Source of the DNA: JASSUD01 sp031963405
GTDB lineage: Bacteria > Pseudomonadota > Gammaproteobacteria > Burkholderiales > Burkholderiaceae
Assembly: GCA_031963405.1 (NCBI GenBank)
Contig: JASSUJ010000001.1
Span: 1,922,001-1,986,000, forward strand
Length of the DNA: 64,000 nucleotides
Direction: 5' to 3'
Part shown: positions 1 to 8,787 of the stretch, in pieces
How the letters are laid out: every line of letters starts with the position of its first letter
Position numbering within the stretch: position 1 is the first letter of the stretch
Position numbers and translations under genes: made by a program
Notes under the pieces: model-generated
Seen by the model: only the letters and a program-made list of their open reading frames with translations
Database searches by the model: none
What the model was told of the DNA's origin: nothing

Positions 1-173
1 TTTGCTATTTCAAGATAATTCGAAGTAATCAAAAGGTGGTAGGAAAGCTTTCTGATTGCCTAGGGCTTTCTGCTGATTTTTATCTGTATTGCAAAAGGCT
101 ACTGGCGCGTACGTTTTTTGTACATTGAAAGGCATAAAATGTATTACTTCTTTTATCCTTGGAAGACGTAGAC
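1..173 (+). promoter_or_regulatory. Conserved leader of F-box gene copy 1
   Basis: Bases about 60-173 closely match the leader of the second F-box gene (about 4556-4672), including a short GTAC-containing inverted stretch, the string GGCATAAAATG and a GGAAGA ribosome-binding site seven bases before the ATG. Sharing upstream of two diverged coding regions suggests that promoter and leader were duplicated with the gene. I cannot place -35/-10 boxes with confidence. Nothing else is recognisable in bases 1-60. Confidence 0.4.
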
Positions 174-1637
174 ATGCCCAGTTCAATTCTTATTTCAGCA
201 GCGCCGCAGCGCCCACCATCATTACATCACTTAGCTCTTCAGCAAAATACAAAGAGTGCGGGTGAGATGGCTGGAGGGAATGAAGAAGCAGTTTTAATGG
301 GGGAGAAAAATCAAGTATCACTTGGGGGAGTCCCGGAAGATGTTTGGCGGATCATTTTAAAAAGCTGCTGGGAGAATGGAGCACGGGATTTATATAGCGC
401 CTCGTTGGTCTGTAAAGCCTTTTACCGATTGGCTGATGAGGTCAAGCCGGTCAAGAATTGTCAGATACGCGACTTCTTATCTTCTGCAGAGGCGGAATCA
501 CTTTTTGAAGAAAAGAGCTTTAAGGGACTGCAAAAGACTTTTCAAATTATCCATGAAGTAGTCGCAGACGATCAGATACAGGCATTTTTATTTTCTAAAG
601 AAGCGGCCGCGCTCTTTGCGAAAAAAACCCTTAAAGAGCTGCAAGGCACTTTTCAAAGCCTGTGTGAAGCAGTCAAAAAAGGAGAAGTTTTTCAAGCGAG
701 GCTTTGTAAAGAGACACTTCAAAAAAGCCTTCAAGGAGAATTTCCAAGAATGGTTCGAGAGCTAAGCCTCAAACAAGAAAATCCCCCATTAAAACAGTTA
801 ACTCAAAATTTTCTATTAAAGGAGCTCAGAAACGGCAATTTTCTTGCGGCAATGCAAATACTTTCCACTAGATCTCTCTCTAAATATCAAGAGGGAGATC
901 CAGATATAGGTGAGGCAAAACTTACGCAAGGTGATTTGGTCGCTATGGAGCTATGCACGCAGAAAGAACTCCGTGACGAAGCTGCTGTGGCTGCGCTGGT
1001 AGGGTGCTACAGAGGAGATACTTTGGCTGAGCAACTAAAGCTTTACGACGAAGCTGTTTCAGCTAAACAAGTAACGGGTGAGCTTGCTCTATTTCTTCTG
1101 ACATATATCAGCTCAATTTTTACTCAAAAGCAAAAGCCAAATATAAAGCATTTTATTGGACTCATACCTGAGTGGGTTTGGGCGGGCGTTGTAAAGACCT
1201 ATAAAAGTTATCCTCTGATAGCTGCCAAAGATCTGCTGGCTAGTAGGATAGAGGCTATTGTGGGTACTGAAACGCTGCAGTGGGCTATTTCAAATAGAAA
1301 ACAAGACCTTCTCATCGCATTCCTTGAAAGTGATTCCAATCCGAACGAAGCTGGCAAAAACGCATTGCGCTGTGCGATGGAACTTGGCCGCTCCGAGATG
1401 GTGGATGTCTTACTACGCTGGGCTATTGCGAAAAATAGGGGCGCTCTACTTAAAACATTACTGGCGCTAATTGTTGACCAGAATGTGCTCAAAGAAGCAT
1501 TGGCGTATGCAAAAAAAATGCATCGTGTTAACTCTAGTGCACTACCCATTGTGCTTGAGCGTCTCGAAAGCTTAGACGCGGTGGTGAACTACCCAACTCA
1601 GCAGATATCCACCTTACGCCTCGCTAATAGCGCGTAA
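174..1637 (+). CDS. F-box protein with degenerate C-terminal repeats (copy 1)
   Basis: Predicted 487-residue eukaryotic-like protein, a candidate host-directed effector. After a low-complexity N-terminus, an F-box-like segment lies at about residues 52-88: a proline and acidic pair (VPEDVWRIIL), then the SLVCKAFYRLAD pattern. F-boxes bind Skp1 in SCF ubiquitin ligases; that role is inferred. The middle is helical with repeated ALF/LKELQ-like units. The C-terminus (about 360-460) looks like weak ankyrin-type helical pairs (WAISNRK..LLIAFLES). It is clearly paralogous to the gene at 4673 over its whole length. An in-frame TTG lies at 159, but the ATG at 174 is preferred: it has GGAAGA in front and aligns with the start of the paralogue. 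No signal peptide or membrane segment is visible. A convergent terminator follows at 1829-1868. Confidence 0.8.
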   Translation: MPSSILISAAPQRPPSLHHLALQQNTKSAGEMAGGNEEAVLMGEKNQVSLGGVPEDVWRIILKSCWENGARDLYSASLVCKAFYRLADEVKPVKNCQIRDFLSSAEAESLFEEKSFKGLQKTFQIIHEVVADDQIQAFLFSKEAAALFAKKTLKELQGTFQSLCEAVKKGEVFQARLCKETLQKSLQGEFPRMVRELSLKQENPPLKQLTQNFLLKELRNGNFLAAMQILSTRSLSKYQEGDPDIGEAKLTQGDLVAMELCTQKELRDEAAVAALVGCYRGDTLAEQLKLYDEAVSAKQVTGELALFLLTYISSIFTQKQKPNIKHFIGLIPEWVWAGVVKTYKSYPLIAAKDLLASRIEAIVGTETLQWAISNRKQDLLIAFLESDSNPNEAGKNALRCAMELGRSEMVDVLLRWAIAKNRGALLKTLLALIVDQNVLKEALAYAKKMHRVNSSALPIVLERLESLDAVVNYPTQQISTLRLANSA

Positions 1638-1640
1638 ACC

Positions 1641-1764
1641 TCGAAGTAAGCTAAATTCAATCAAAAGAAAGTAAATGAAGCTGAAAAATATGAGGGATGT
1701 GGAAAATGTAAAAGCGCCTCCAATTTATTGCGAGAATGAAGACAGATTTTGCTTTCAAACATGA
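1641..1764 (+). pseudogene. Remnant of OmpW-gene leader and start
   Basis: Four bases after the F-box stop codon, bases 1641-1690 match the leader and first codons of the OmpW-family gene at 6665: a GGAAGTAAGCTAAAT-like string, the CAATCAAA stretch, then ATGAAGCTGAAAAA at 1675. The reading frame then diverges and stops at 1764 after 29 codons, so no porin is made. This suggests that an F-box/OmpW gene pair was duplicated and the porin of this copy was deleted. Confidence 0.5.
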
Positions 1765-1828
1765 GTGCGCAATGTAAAAAAGTTGGCCAAAGGCCTGGGA
1801 AAACAAGCGTTGGGCTGCCATAAAAAGC

Positions 1829-1868
1829 GACCAACCCCGCAGAGACTATTAGTTCTGCGGGGTTGGTC
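1829..1868. terminator. Bidirectional intrinsic terminator
   Basis: A perfect 15-bp inverted repeat (GACCAACCCCGCAGA at 1829-1843; complement at 1854-1868) with a 10-base loop. It is followed by ATTTTTATT on the plus strand and by GCTTTTTA on the minus strand. It lies between the convergent F-box gene (ends 1637) and ankyrin gene (ends 2027) and would terminate both. Confidence 0.8.
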
Positions 1869-2026
1869 ATTTTTATTCTTATCAAAATGATAGCGAATAG
1901 TGCATTAAAGATTTGCGCCTTAAGCTAAACGAATGACAACTGCTTATCCGTTATTTCGAGAAAATAAGTTGAGCTAAAAGAAGATGATCAGTAGGGCGCC
2001 ATACTACATACCCATCAATCAAATCT

Positions 2027-4120
2027 TTATTCATCACTTGAATTGGTACCATGCTCAGAGAAGAGACTATCCAAATAGTCCAGCATCCCTCCAACCTCAA
2101 GATACCCCGCAGCTTGTGCCCCAAGTAATGCAACTGATCTTCCTCCGTCAAAATGATTTGCTAAGTTATAGACCGGCTCGTACCGTTTTGTGTGAGATGG
2201 CTCAGTAGAACGTCTGCTATACATAACCACTTGTGCTAGTAGCTGAAGATTTTCTGGGCTAAGTGACCTATCAAAATTTGGGCTCTTAATAATTACGTTA
2301 AATATATCGGTAAGATAATTTTCCGCCGCCACAAGCAATGCTTCTTTTAGAATTTTATGTCTATATGACGGATCCGGGCGCGCATATATATTTTCCTGTT
2401 TACTGGTCACGAAAAGTTTGACTATATCAATTTGCCCTTTAGTAACGGCAAAGGTCAGTGGATTCCAGATTCCGTGAGCGCTGTCTATTTTTGCTCCATG
2501 GTTGAGCAAAGTTTCCAATATTTGGAGTCGCTTCTTCGCCCATCTTTTTTTCTCTTTTTTCCTCCCCGTTGCCTTGAATAATGGGTTGTACGAATCCTCA
2601 TTATCTATGGGGTTTGCTAGCGTTTCATCTAGCTTGAGCAAAGCTTTGACTCTATTAACGTTAAAGGTATGAATTGCGTCGACTAATATACGCTGTTTAA
2701 TTTCACGGATATTAGCGCTGTCTCCGCCTTCCTCAATGACACACTCAAACATAGAAAGGTCGCTCTGATCAACTGCGATATTTTGCAAGGTTTCTTTATG
2801 CTCATTAAACTGTTCTCTCATGTACTCAGCCAACAATTTAAGCAGGTCGACGTCACCATAATGAACGGCAGTGTGCAGTAGATTCGATTTATCAGCGTAC
2901 TCTACTAAATATTTAACTTTATCTGAAAAGCGACGTCTGTCAGCAAGTTGCAATGCATAGGAACCGCATTTCCTATTACTTTGCGTTAATAGAGTTATGC
3001 CAGTGGAAATGGTTCCTGATTCTTTAGCGAAATTGTCGCCTGCCTCTATGACGAATTGGATGTCATTGACTGTCCACAACGGATTTTGAATCATGGCTAA
3101 CAAAGGGGTATCGCCATGCTCATCATGAGTCTCCAGACTTGCCCCTTGACGTATTAAAAAATTAAACATCTCTACAAGATGGTGCTCTACCGCACTATGT
3201 AATGCGCTCCCACCTTGCGGGCTGATTGCGTCAATATTTACATCTGCCTCAATAAGTTGTTGGGCCCTGGCCAAGTTGTTATTTGTAACTGCCCAATTTA
3301 AGAAAGTTTGCGTATATAAAGGCTCACCAAATGCATTGAGGGGATCCAGAAACATATAGCTATCAAACTTGAGAGCTCTAGTTTCATCAGGCGTCTTAGC
3401 GATTTCAAGCAGAATCTCCGCGGACGGAATCCGCGAAAACGCAATCATATTGGGCTTAGGCTTTTGAATAAGCAGCGTAATCAGATTGTTAAAAAAATAA
3501 AAAGCATGCTCTGGAGATAGGCGCGTATTAGGATCTGTGTCAGCGAGTTCCTGCTGATCAAGAAACCCCATATCTATCCAATTTTGGAACGTGAGATGCC
3601 TCGTTCCAGATAAAAGCAGCTCGGCAATCTTAATAAAATTGCCTCTAGGAAGCTTCGAAAAGTCACAGCTAAATAGCTCTCGCAAAAGCCGATTGTGTCG
3701 TGCCTCATAGTCAGGATTCGTAGGATCAAAGGCTGGTTTAGCGTGCTTGGAATGCACTAATTTAAATAACTCAACAGCTTCTTCAACTGAACGGGGCTGA
3801 AACTTCTTGGCCATAACCTCATAGCCAAGGTAGAAATGTGTTGAGCTCAGTCTTACAAAATCTCTAAGGCCATTGATTGTCGACAGCGCCTTCCCAATCT
3901 GCAACCAAATTTCAGGGGGGAATATTGGCAGCTGTTTATTCAATGGGGAACTTGCTTGCTCTTGAAGCGTACTGCTTTGCGCGGGGCTTTCTTCGGAAGA
4001 GGCAGAAACTTCTTCCGCAGGAGAGGGAGTTCTCCCTCCACGTAGACGGTCAATGAAAAATTCTGCTGTGGAATGAAAAGTAAATTTCGCTGAGGGCGCT
4101 CCAGCTGTTGGGCCTGCCAT
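2027..4120 (-). CDS. F-box / ankyrin-repeat protein
   Basis: Predicted 697-residue eukaryotic-like protein. A polar, Ser/Glu-rich N-terminus leads to an F-box-like segment at about residues 64-108 (LPIFPPEIWLQIGKALS, then VRLSSTHFYLGYEV). Ankyrin-type repeats follow, best seen around 290-370 (TFLNWAVTNNNLARAQQLIE; SALHSAVEHHLVEMFNFLIR; DTPLLAMIQNP), near 430-455 (NLLHTAVHYGDVDLLKLL) and near 590-610 (NPLTFAVTKGQIDIVKLF). F-box plus ankyrin architecture is known from intracellular bacterial effectors; a role here is inferred. A longer frame begins with TTG at 4216, but the ATG at 4120 has AAAGGCAG upstream and gives a more natural N-terminus. No signal peptide. The gene stands alone between the two F-box paralogues, on the opposite strand. 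Confidence 0.8.
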   Translation of the reverse strand: MAGPTAGAPSAKFTFHSTAEFFIDRLRGGRTPSPAEEVSASSEESPAQSSTLQEQASSPLNKQLPIFPPEIWLQIGKALSTINGLRDFVRLSSTHFYLGYEVMAKKFQPRSVEEAVELFKLVHSKHAKPAFDPTNPDYEARHNRLLRELFSCDFSKLPRGNFIKIAELLLSGTRHLTFQNWIDMGFLDQQELADTDPNTRLSPEHAFYFFNNLITLLIQKPKPNMIAFSRIPSAEILLEIAKTPDETRALKFDSYMFLDPLNAFGEPLYTQTFLNWAVTNNNLARAQQLIEADVNIDAISPQGGSALHSAVEHHLVEMFNFLIRQGASLETHDEHGDTPLLAMIQNPLWTVNDIQFVIEAGDNFAKESGTISTGITLLTQSNRKCGSYALQLADRRRFSDKVKYLVEYADKSNLLHTAVHYGDVDLLKLLAEYMREQFNEHKETLQNIAVDQSDLSMFECVIEEGGDSANIREIKQRILVDAIHTFNVNRVKALLKLDETLANPIDNEDSYNPLFKATGRKKEKKRWAKKRLQILETLLNHGAKIDSAHGIWNPLTFAVTKGQIDIVKLFVTSKQENIYARPDPSYRHKILKEALLVAAENYLTDIFNVIIKSPNFDRSLSPENLQLLAQVVMYSRRSTEPSHTKRYEPVYNLANHFDGGRSVALLGAQAAGYLEVGGMLDYLDSLFSEHGTNSSDE

Positions 4121-4672
4121 ATTCACTGCCTTTTGTAGATAGGTTAAAAGACTATTTTTTGCATTTTTAGGAAAAGTCCGAATATACAAAAAATAAGGTG
4201 TTTTTACTATCAACAATTTAGTAATTTTATGTAAAGAGAAGCTTCGAGGATGATCCTTGCAAAGATTCCTCCATGAGCTAGTTTGTGCATGACTAATTCC
4301 AAGCCTTTATTAACGCTATTACCCTTCTTAAACATTCGCTTTAATCATATAAACTGCACGTCTAATATTAGATTTCAGAGCATTCAATTAGCCGCAAAGC
4401 AAATCTTTTCTGCATCAGTCGGGGCTGGTACTAAGCAAGTTGTTGATGAAAAGCAGCCTGCTAAATACACCCTAAAAGCTAAAGACTTAACCTAGCTTTT
4501 GAGGCGTATTTACATGGCTTTTTATTGCAGGACAATTTTGGGATAGTGCTCAGCAATCAAAAAATTTTCAGCTTGTTTTTATAGGGTTGCAAAAGACTGC
4601 TGGTGCATATGTTTTTCTGTACAGTGACAGGCATAAAATGCAGTACTTCTTTTACTTGCGGAAGATGTAGAC
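4121..4672. other. Intergenic: divergent promoters and duplicated leader
   Basis: 552 bases between the divergent ankyrin and F-box genes. Bases 4556-4672 repeat the leader found before the first F-box gene, including GGCATAAAATG and the GGAAG ribosome-binding site. The rest is AT-rich with no convincing gene; a 70-codon frame at 4283-4495 has no ribosome-binding site or recognisable content. Confidence 0.4.
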
Positions 4673-6139
4673 ATGTCCAATCCCATTTTTTTACCAGCCG
4701 TGTCGCAACGACTACCATCATTGCCTCACTTAGCTCTTCAGCAAAATACCCAGGGCGCATATGAAACGCCTGGCACGGGTGAAACAGCGGCATTAACGGG
4801 TAAGCGTAAGCAAGACTCACCTTGCGGCCTACCAGATGAAATTTGGCATCTCATTTTAAAAAATTGCTGGCAGGATAGCGCTCAGAATTTACACAGTGCC
4901 TCGATGGTCTGCAAAGCGCTTTACAACTTGGCTGATGGAGTCAAAGAAATTAAGAATTGGCAGATACACGAATTCTTATTTTCTACAGAGGCAGAAGCAC
5001 TTCTGCAAGGAAATAGTCTTAAAGGATTGCAAAATATTTTTCAAATTATTCACTTCGCAATCGAAGATAAGCAGATAAAAGAATTTTTATTTTCTAAAGA
5101 AGCAATAGCACTCTTTAAAAAAGAAATCCTTGAAGCGCTACAAAGTGTTTTTCAAGCGATGCACGCAGCAACCCAGAAAGGGGACGCTCGTCTGGCAATG
5201 TTGCATAGAGAAACATTGCAAAAAATTCTGCGAGGCGAATTTACAAGAATCGTCAAAGGCCCAATCCTTAAGCACGAAAATTTTCCATTAGCGCAATTCA
5301 CTCAAAGCTTTTTATTAAAGAAGATCAAAAGAGAAAGCGTCAATTTCTTTGCAGCAATCAACATACTTTCTAGACCTTTATCTAAATATAAAGATAGATA
5401 TCTAGGCAGACATACGATCAATCTAGCACTAGGTGATTTAGTCGCTATGAAGCTATGCACGCAGGAAGAACTCCGTGATGAAGCTGCTGTGGCTGCGCTG
5501 GTAGGGTGCTACAGAGGAGATGCTTTGGCTGAGCAACTAAAACTTTACGACGAAGCTGTTTCAGCTAAACAAGTAACGGGTGAGCTTGTTCTATTTTTTC
5601 TGACACATATCAGCTCAATTTTTACTCAAGAGCAAAAGCCAGATATGAAGCGTTTTATTGGACTCATACCTGAGTGGGTTTGGGCGGGCGTTGTAAAGAC
5701 CTATAAAAGTTATCCTCTGGGAGCTGCCAAAGATCTGCTGGCTAGTAGGATAGAGGCTATCGTAGGTACTGAAACAGCGCACTGGGCTATTTCTAATGGA
5801 AAAGCAGATCTTCTCATCGCATTCCTTGAAAGTGATTCCAATCCGAACGAAGCTGGAAAAAAAGCATTGCGCTGTGCGCTGGAGCTTGGCCGCCCCAAGA
5901 TGGTGAATGTCATCCTGCACTGGGCCATTTCGAAAAATAAAGGCGATTTTCTTAAAATATTATTAGCGCTAGTCTCTGACCGGCAGGTGCTTGAGAACGT
6001 ATTGGTGCACGCAAAAAAAATGCGTCGTGCTAGTCCTGGCGCAGTAAGAATTGTGCTTGAGCGTCTCGAAAACTTAGACGTGGTGGCGAACTACCCAGGC
6101 CAGCAGATATCCACCTTGCACTTCGCTAATAGCGCATAA
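4673..6139 (+). CDS. F-box protein with degenerate C-terminal repeats (copy 2)
   Basis: 488-residue paralogue of the protein encoded at 174-1637, collinear throughout. The F-box-like segment at residues 52-88 is closer to consensus here (GLPDEIWHLILKNC, then SASMVCKALYNLADGVK). The region about 255-390 is nearly identical between copies (for example AAVAALVGCYRGDALAEQLK), whereas the middle third has diverged. The C-terminus has weak ankyrin-like helical pairs. The ATG at 4673 has GGAAGA seven bases upstream. No signal peptide or membrane segment. A role as a Skp1-binding effector is inferred from domain type alone. Confidence 0.8.
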   Translation: MSNPIFLPAVSQRLPSLPHLALQQNTQGAYETPGTGETAALTGKRKQDSPCGLPDEIWHLILKNCWQDSAQNLHSASMVCKALYNLADGVKEIKNWQIHEFLFSTEAEALLQGNSLKGLQNIFQIIHFAIEDKQIKEFLFSKEAIALFKKEILEALQSVFQAMHAATQKGDARLAMLHRETLQKILRGEFTRIVKGPILKHENFPLAQFTQSFLLKKIKRESVNFFAAINILSRPLSKYKDRYLGRHTINLALGDLVAMKLCTQEELRDEAAVAALVGCYRGDALAEQLKLYDEAVSAKQVTGELVLFFLTHISSIFTQEQKPDMKRFIGLIPEWVWAGVVKTYKSYPLGAAKDLLASRIEAIVGTETAHWAISNGKADLLIAFLESDSNPNEAGKKALRCALELGRPKMVNVILHWAISKNKGDFLKILLALVSDRQVLENVLVHAKKMRRASPGAVRIVLERLENLDVVANYPGQQISTLHFANSA

Positions 6140-6664
6140 AGTCTTCCACTAAAGTTTAAAGCGTGCGGTAGCAGAGCAATTTAGCTCTGCTGAATATGCC
6201 GCCAGCCTCTAGATATACCGTCGACTCTGTTACCACCTAAGCTCGCCTCACCCGAGTTCTCCACTAACTCCATCCCACCTAAGCTTTCATTACCTTTGAT
6301 GGATGTCAGCGTTTTTCTTTAGCGATAACTTTCCCCTGTCAGTAGCCAAATTTTTTACACCGACAATTTTTAGAGCAGCTTGCCTTTGCATAAAAAGCAC
6401 TGATTGAGCTGAAAATTCCTTACAGAAAAAAAGAAAAATCCAATCAAAAAAACAAAAATAGGCTGTAAAGCTTCCCGCTTATAAATAGGCAAAATGGCAG
6501 GCTAAGCTGAGATGAGATGTAACCGGCTTGAGCTAGGGAAAGATCTGCTTAAGTCGTTTGCTGTGTCATTTATGTACAAGCGTATTGGCAGCAAAGGCGT
6601 TTCTTGCTGCCGATTTAGGTAGACCTTCCTTGGAAGTAAGCTAAATCCAATCAAAGGAAAATAA
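6140..6664 (+). other. Intergenic with decayed palindromic element (D type)
   Basis: 525 bases. At 6535-6631 a decayed D-type palindrome is visible: AGGGAAAGATCTGCTTAA on the left and TTTAGGTAGACCTTCCTT on the right, with a GTAC/TTGGCAGCAAAGGC core remnant. After it comes a short leader (GGAAGTAAGCTAAAT) shared with the remnant at 1641. No gene is seen in 6140-6530. Confidence 0.45.
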
Positions 6665-7378
6665 ATGAAGTTGAAAAAGTTGATGGCCACTTGTGCCATT
6701 TTGGGATATGCCAGTGCTACGCATGCGCAATCAGCAGGCGATTTTATAGCGGGTATTGGCTGGCTGCATTTTATGCCGCGTGATAGTAGCCAACCTATGC
6801 GTATCACTAATTACCACGGCTCGCCAAGCGAAATTACATTTACTGGCTCAGGCGCTGGTATTAGTAACGCTGATACCGTTGGCTTCACGGGCAGTTACTT
6901 TATTACTGACAATATTTCTTCAGAATTAGTGCTGGGCTTTCCACCCAAGTTCAAGATAAAGGGCGAGGGTAGCTTTGCAGGATACGGCAGAATTGGCGAA
7001 GTGCGTCAATGGAGCCCTACGCTATTTCTCAAATATCATTTTTTCGATGCGCAAGCGCAGATTCGCCCTTATCTCGGTCTTGGTGTTAGTCGCGTTTGGT
7101 TTAAGGATGCGCGCCTCACGAACGAAGCTTTCCAAAGAAAATTCGGCAATGCGCCCGTCAATATTTCGGTTAAAAATCGTTGGACTGGGCTTATCAACGC
7201 AGGTCTTACGTATCGCATCAATGAGCGGTGGTTTGCTGGTTTATCTGTTTCTTACATGCCGTTACGTACCGAGGCTACGCTGCAGGCAGCAGATGGCACT
7301 CATGCGCCTGTGATAGCTAAGACAAAGATCACCGTCAATCCTATCATTACTTATTTGAATATCGCTTATCGCTTTTAA
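6665..7378 (+). CDS. ompW: OmpW-family outer-membrane protein
   Basis: 237-residue beta-barrel protein of the OmpW family. It has a cleavable signal peptide (MKLKKLMATCAILGYASATHA, about 21 residues) and alternating hydrophobic strands. Family-typical stretches include PTLFLKYHF, IRPYLGLGV and the loop before WFAGLSVSYMPL. It ends in an aromatic residue after NIAYRF, the usual beta-barrel assembly signal. OmpW proteins form narrow eight-stranded pores for small hydrophobic compounds; the substrate is unknown here. An AAAGGAAAA ribosome-binding site precedes the ATG. A remnant of the same leader and start lies at 1641-1764. Confidence 0.85.
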   Translation: MKLKKLMATCAILGYASATHAQSAGDFIAGIGWLHFMPRDSSQPMRITNYHGSPSEITFTGSGAGISNADTVGFTGSYFITDNISSELVLGFPPKFKIKGEGSFAGYGRIGEVRQWSPTLFLKYHFFDAQAQIRPYLGLGVSRVWFKDARLTNEAFQRKFGNAPVNISVKNRWTGLINAGLTYRINERWFAGLSVSYMPLRTEATLQAADGTHAPVIAKTKITVNPIITYLNIAYRF

Positions 7379-7440
7379 AGAAACGCTGAATAAACCGCAG
7401 GGACTTAGGGCCTACCCTCGCTTTATTCGGCGCTTTCCTC
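7377..7440. repeat. Palindromic element, C type, short
   Basis: Arms AAAGAAACGCTGAATAAACC and the imperfect complement TTTATTCGGCGCTTTCC enclose about 25 bases; the GTAC core is missing. It fills the gap between the convergent ompW and dgt genes, and the dgt stop codon is at its right edge. Confidence 0.65.
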
Positions 7441-8614
7441 AATCGTTATCCAAACCAAAAAGATTGTGATATTCCTTAAGCGCATAACGATCAGTCATGC
7501 CAGCAATGTAATGGGCAATCAAGCGAGGCTGTGCTTGTGGGGCATCGCTTTGGTAGGCTGGTGGCAAAAGTCGGGGGTCTTGGTGAAACGCATTAAAGAG
7601 GGCGCTGACGACTCGTTTCGCTTTGTTAGACATCCGTACTACGTGGTAGTGGCGATATAAATTTTTAAACAAAAACCGTTTCAATTGCCGCATTTGTTCC
7701 GCTAGGGTGGTGCTATGGGCAACTAATGGAGGCGAGAGGCGCACGGCGTCTGGCGAGGTCGGCGCATGTTGTTGCAGATTGGCGTTAGTGGTAGTGATGA
7801 GGTCGACGATCAACGCATTGATAATGCGTCGCACGGTTTCATAGATGAGGCGACGGCCTTCTAAAGTAGGGTAGGTTTGCACAACTTGACAGTAGTGGAT
7901 ATGCCATAACTCCACTGTAGCGAGCTGCTCAAGTGTAATTAAACCAGAGCGCAAGCCATCGTCAATATCGTGGTTGTTATACGCAATCGCATCTGCAAAG
8001 TTGGCAATCTGCGCTTCAAGCGTGGGCTGTCCACCGCTTAAAAAGCGTTGTCCCACCTCACCCAGATGCTTAGCATTCTCACGCGAGCAATGTTTAAGTA
8101 AACCTTCGCGAGTTTCGAAGCAAAGATTTAAGCCATTAAATCCTGCATAACGCTCTTCTAGCTTGTCGACAATGGTTAGGCTTTGCAGATTATGCTCAAA
8201 GCCTCCATATTCACGCATGCACTCATTGAGTACGTCCTGCCCGACATGGCCAAATGGGGTATGGCCTAGGTCGTGCGCCAGCGCAATGGCTTCCACTAAA
8301 TCTTCATTAACACGCAGATTACGGGCTACAGATCGGGCAATTTGTGCGACTTCTAGGCTATGCGTTAGGCGTGTGCGGAATAAGTCTCCCTCATGGTTAA
8401 TAAATACCTGAGTTTTATATTCAAGCCGGCGAAAAGCGGTGGAATGGATAATACGATCGCGATCACGCTGAAATTCTGTGCGTGCAATTGAGTTTGGTTC
8501 AGCGTGAGCGCGGCCGCGCGAGCGTGTAGAGCGCGCTGCATAGCTAGCTAAATGAGATTCAAGATCAATGGCCTGAGGCAACTCAGGGGCCAAATTTTGG
8601 GTTACATGATTCAT
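7439..8614 (-). CDS. dgt: Deoxyguanosinetriphosphate triphosphohydrolase-like protein
   Basis: 391-residue HD-domain phosphohydrolase of the dGTPase family (type 2 length). It would cleave dNTPs to nucleoside and triphosphate. Metal-binding HD residues are visible: H86 in RTRLTHS, H114-D115 in AHDLGHTPFGH, and the aspartate in NNHDIDDG near 216. RDRDRIIHSTAFRRLEYKTQ is a family signature. The ATG is preceded by a strong AAAGGAGG site. It is the last gene of the minus-strand pilus/aro block, in the aroK-aroB-dgt order usual in Burkholderiaceae. Confidence 0.92.
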   Translation of the reverse strand: MNHVTQNLAPELPQAIDLESHLASYAARSTRSRGRAHAEPNSIARTEFQRDRDRIIHSTAFRRLEYKTQVFINHEGDLFRTRLTHSLEVAQIARSVARNLRVNEDLVEAIALAHDLGHTPFGHVGQDVLNECMREYGGFEHNLQSLTIVDKLEERYAGFNGLNLCFETREGLLKHCSRENAKHLGEVGQRFLSGGQPTLEAQIANFADAIAYNNHDIDDGLRSGLITLEQLATVELWHIHYCQVVQTYPTLEGRRLIYETVRRIINALIVDLITTTNANLQQHAPTSPDAVRLSPPLVAHSTTLAEQMRQLKRFLFKNLYRHYHVVRMSNKAKRVVSALFNAFHQDPRLLPPAYQSDAPQAQPRLIAHYIAGMTDRYALKEYHNLFGLDND

Positions 8615-8787
8615 CTGCAGCCTCCTTTGATCATTAAAGTACAGTAAAGGATCGCGAAATTCCTTCCCGTCGATTCATAAGTTGGGATGATGAATTTAAA
8701 AATAACGCCTACAGCGCCAGCCAAAGCGAGCAAAGGGGAACCGGTGTCTGGTTTAACTTCTCCCCATCCGTTCAATCATGTATTGAA

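Noticed and set aside
4283..4495. 70-codon plus-strand frame before the second F-box gene
   Set aside because: No ribosome-binding site, no recognisable composition or domain; probably chance.
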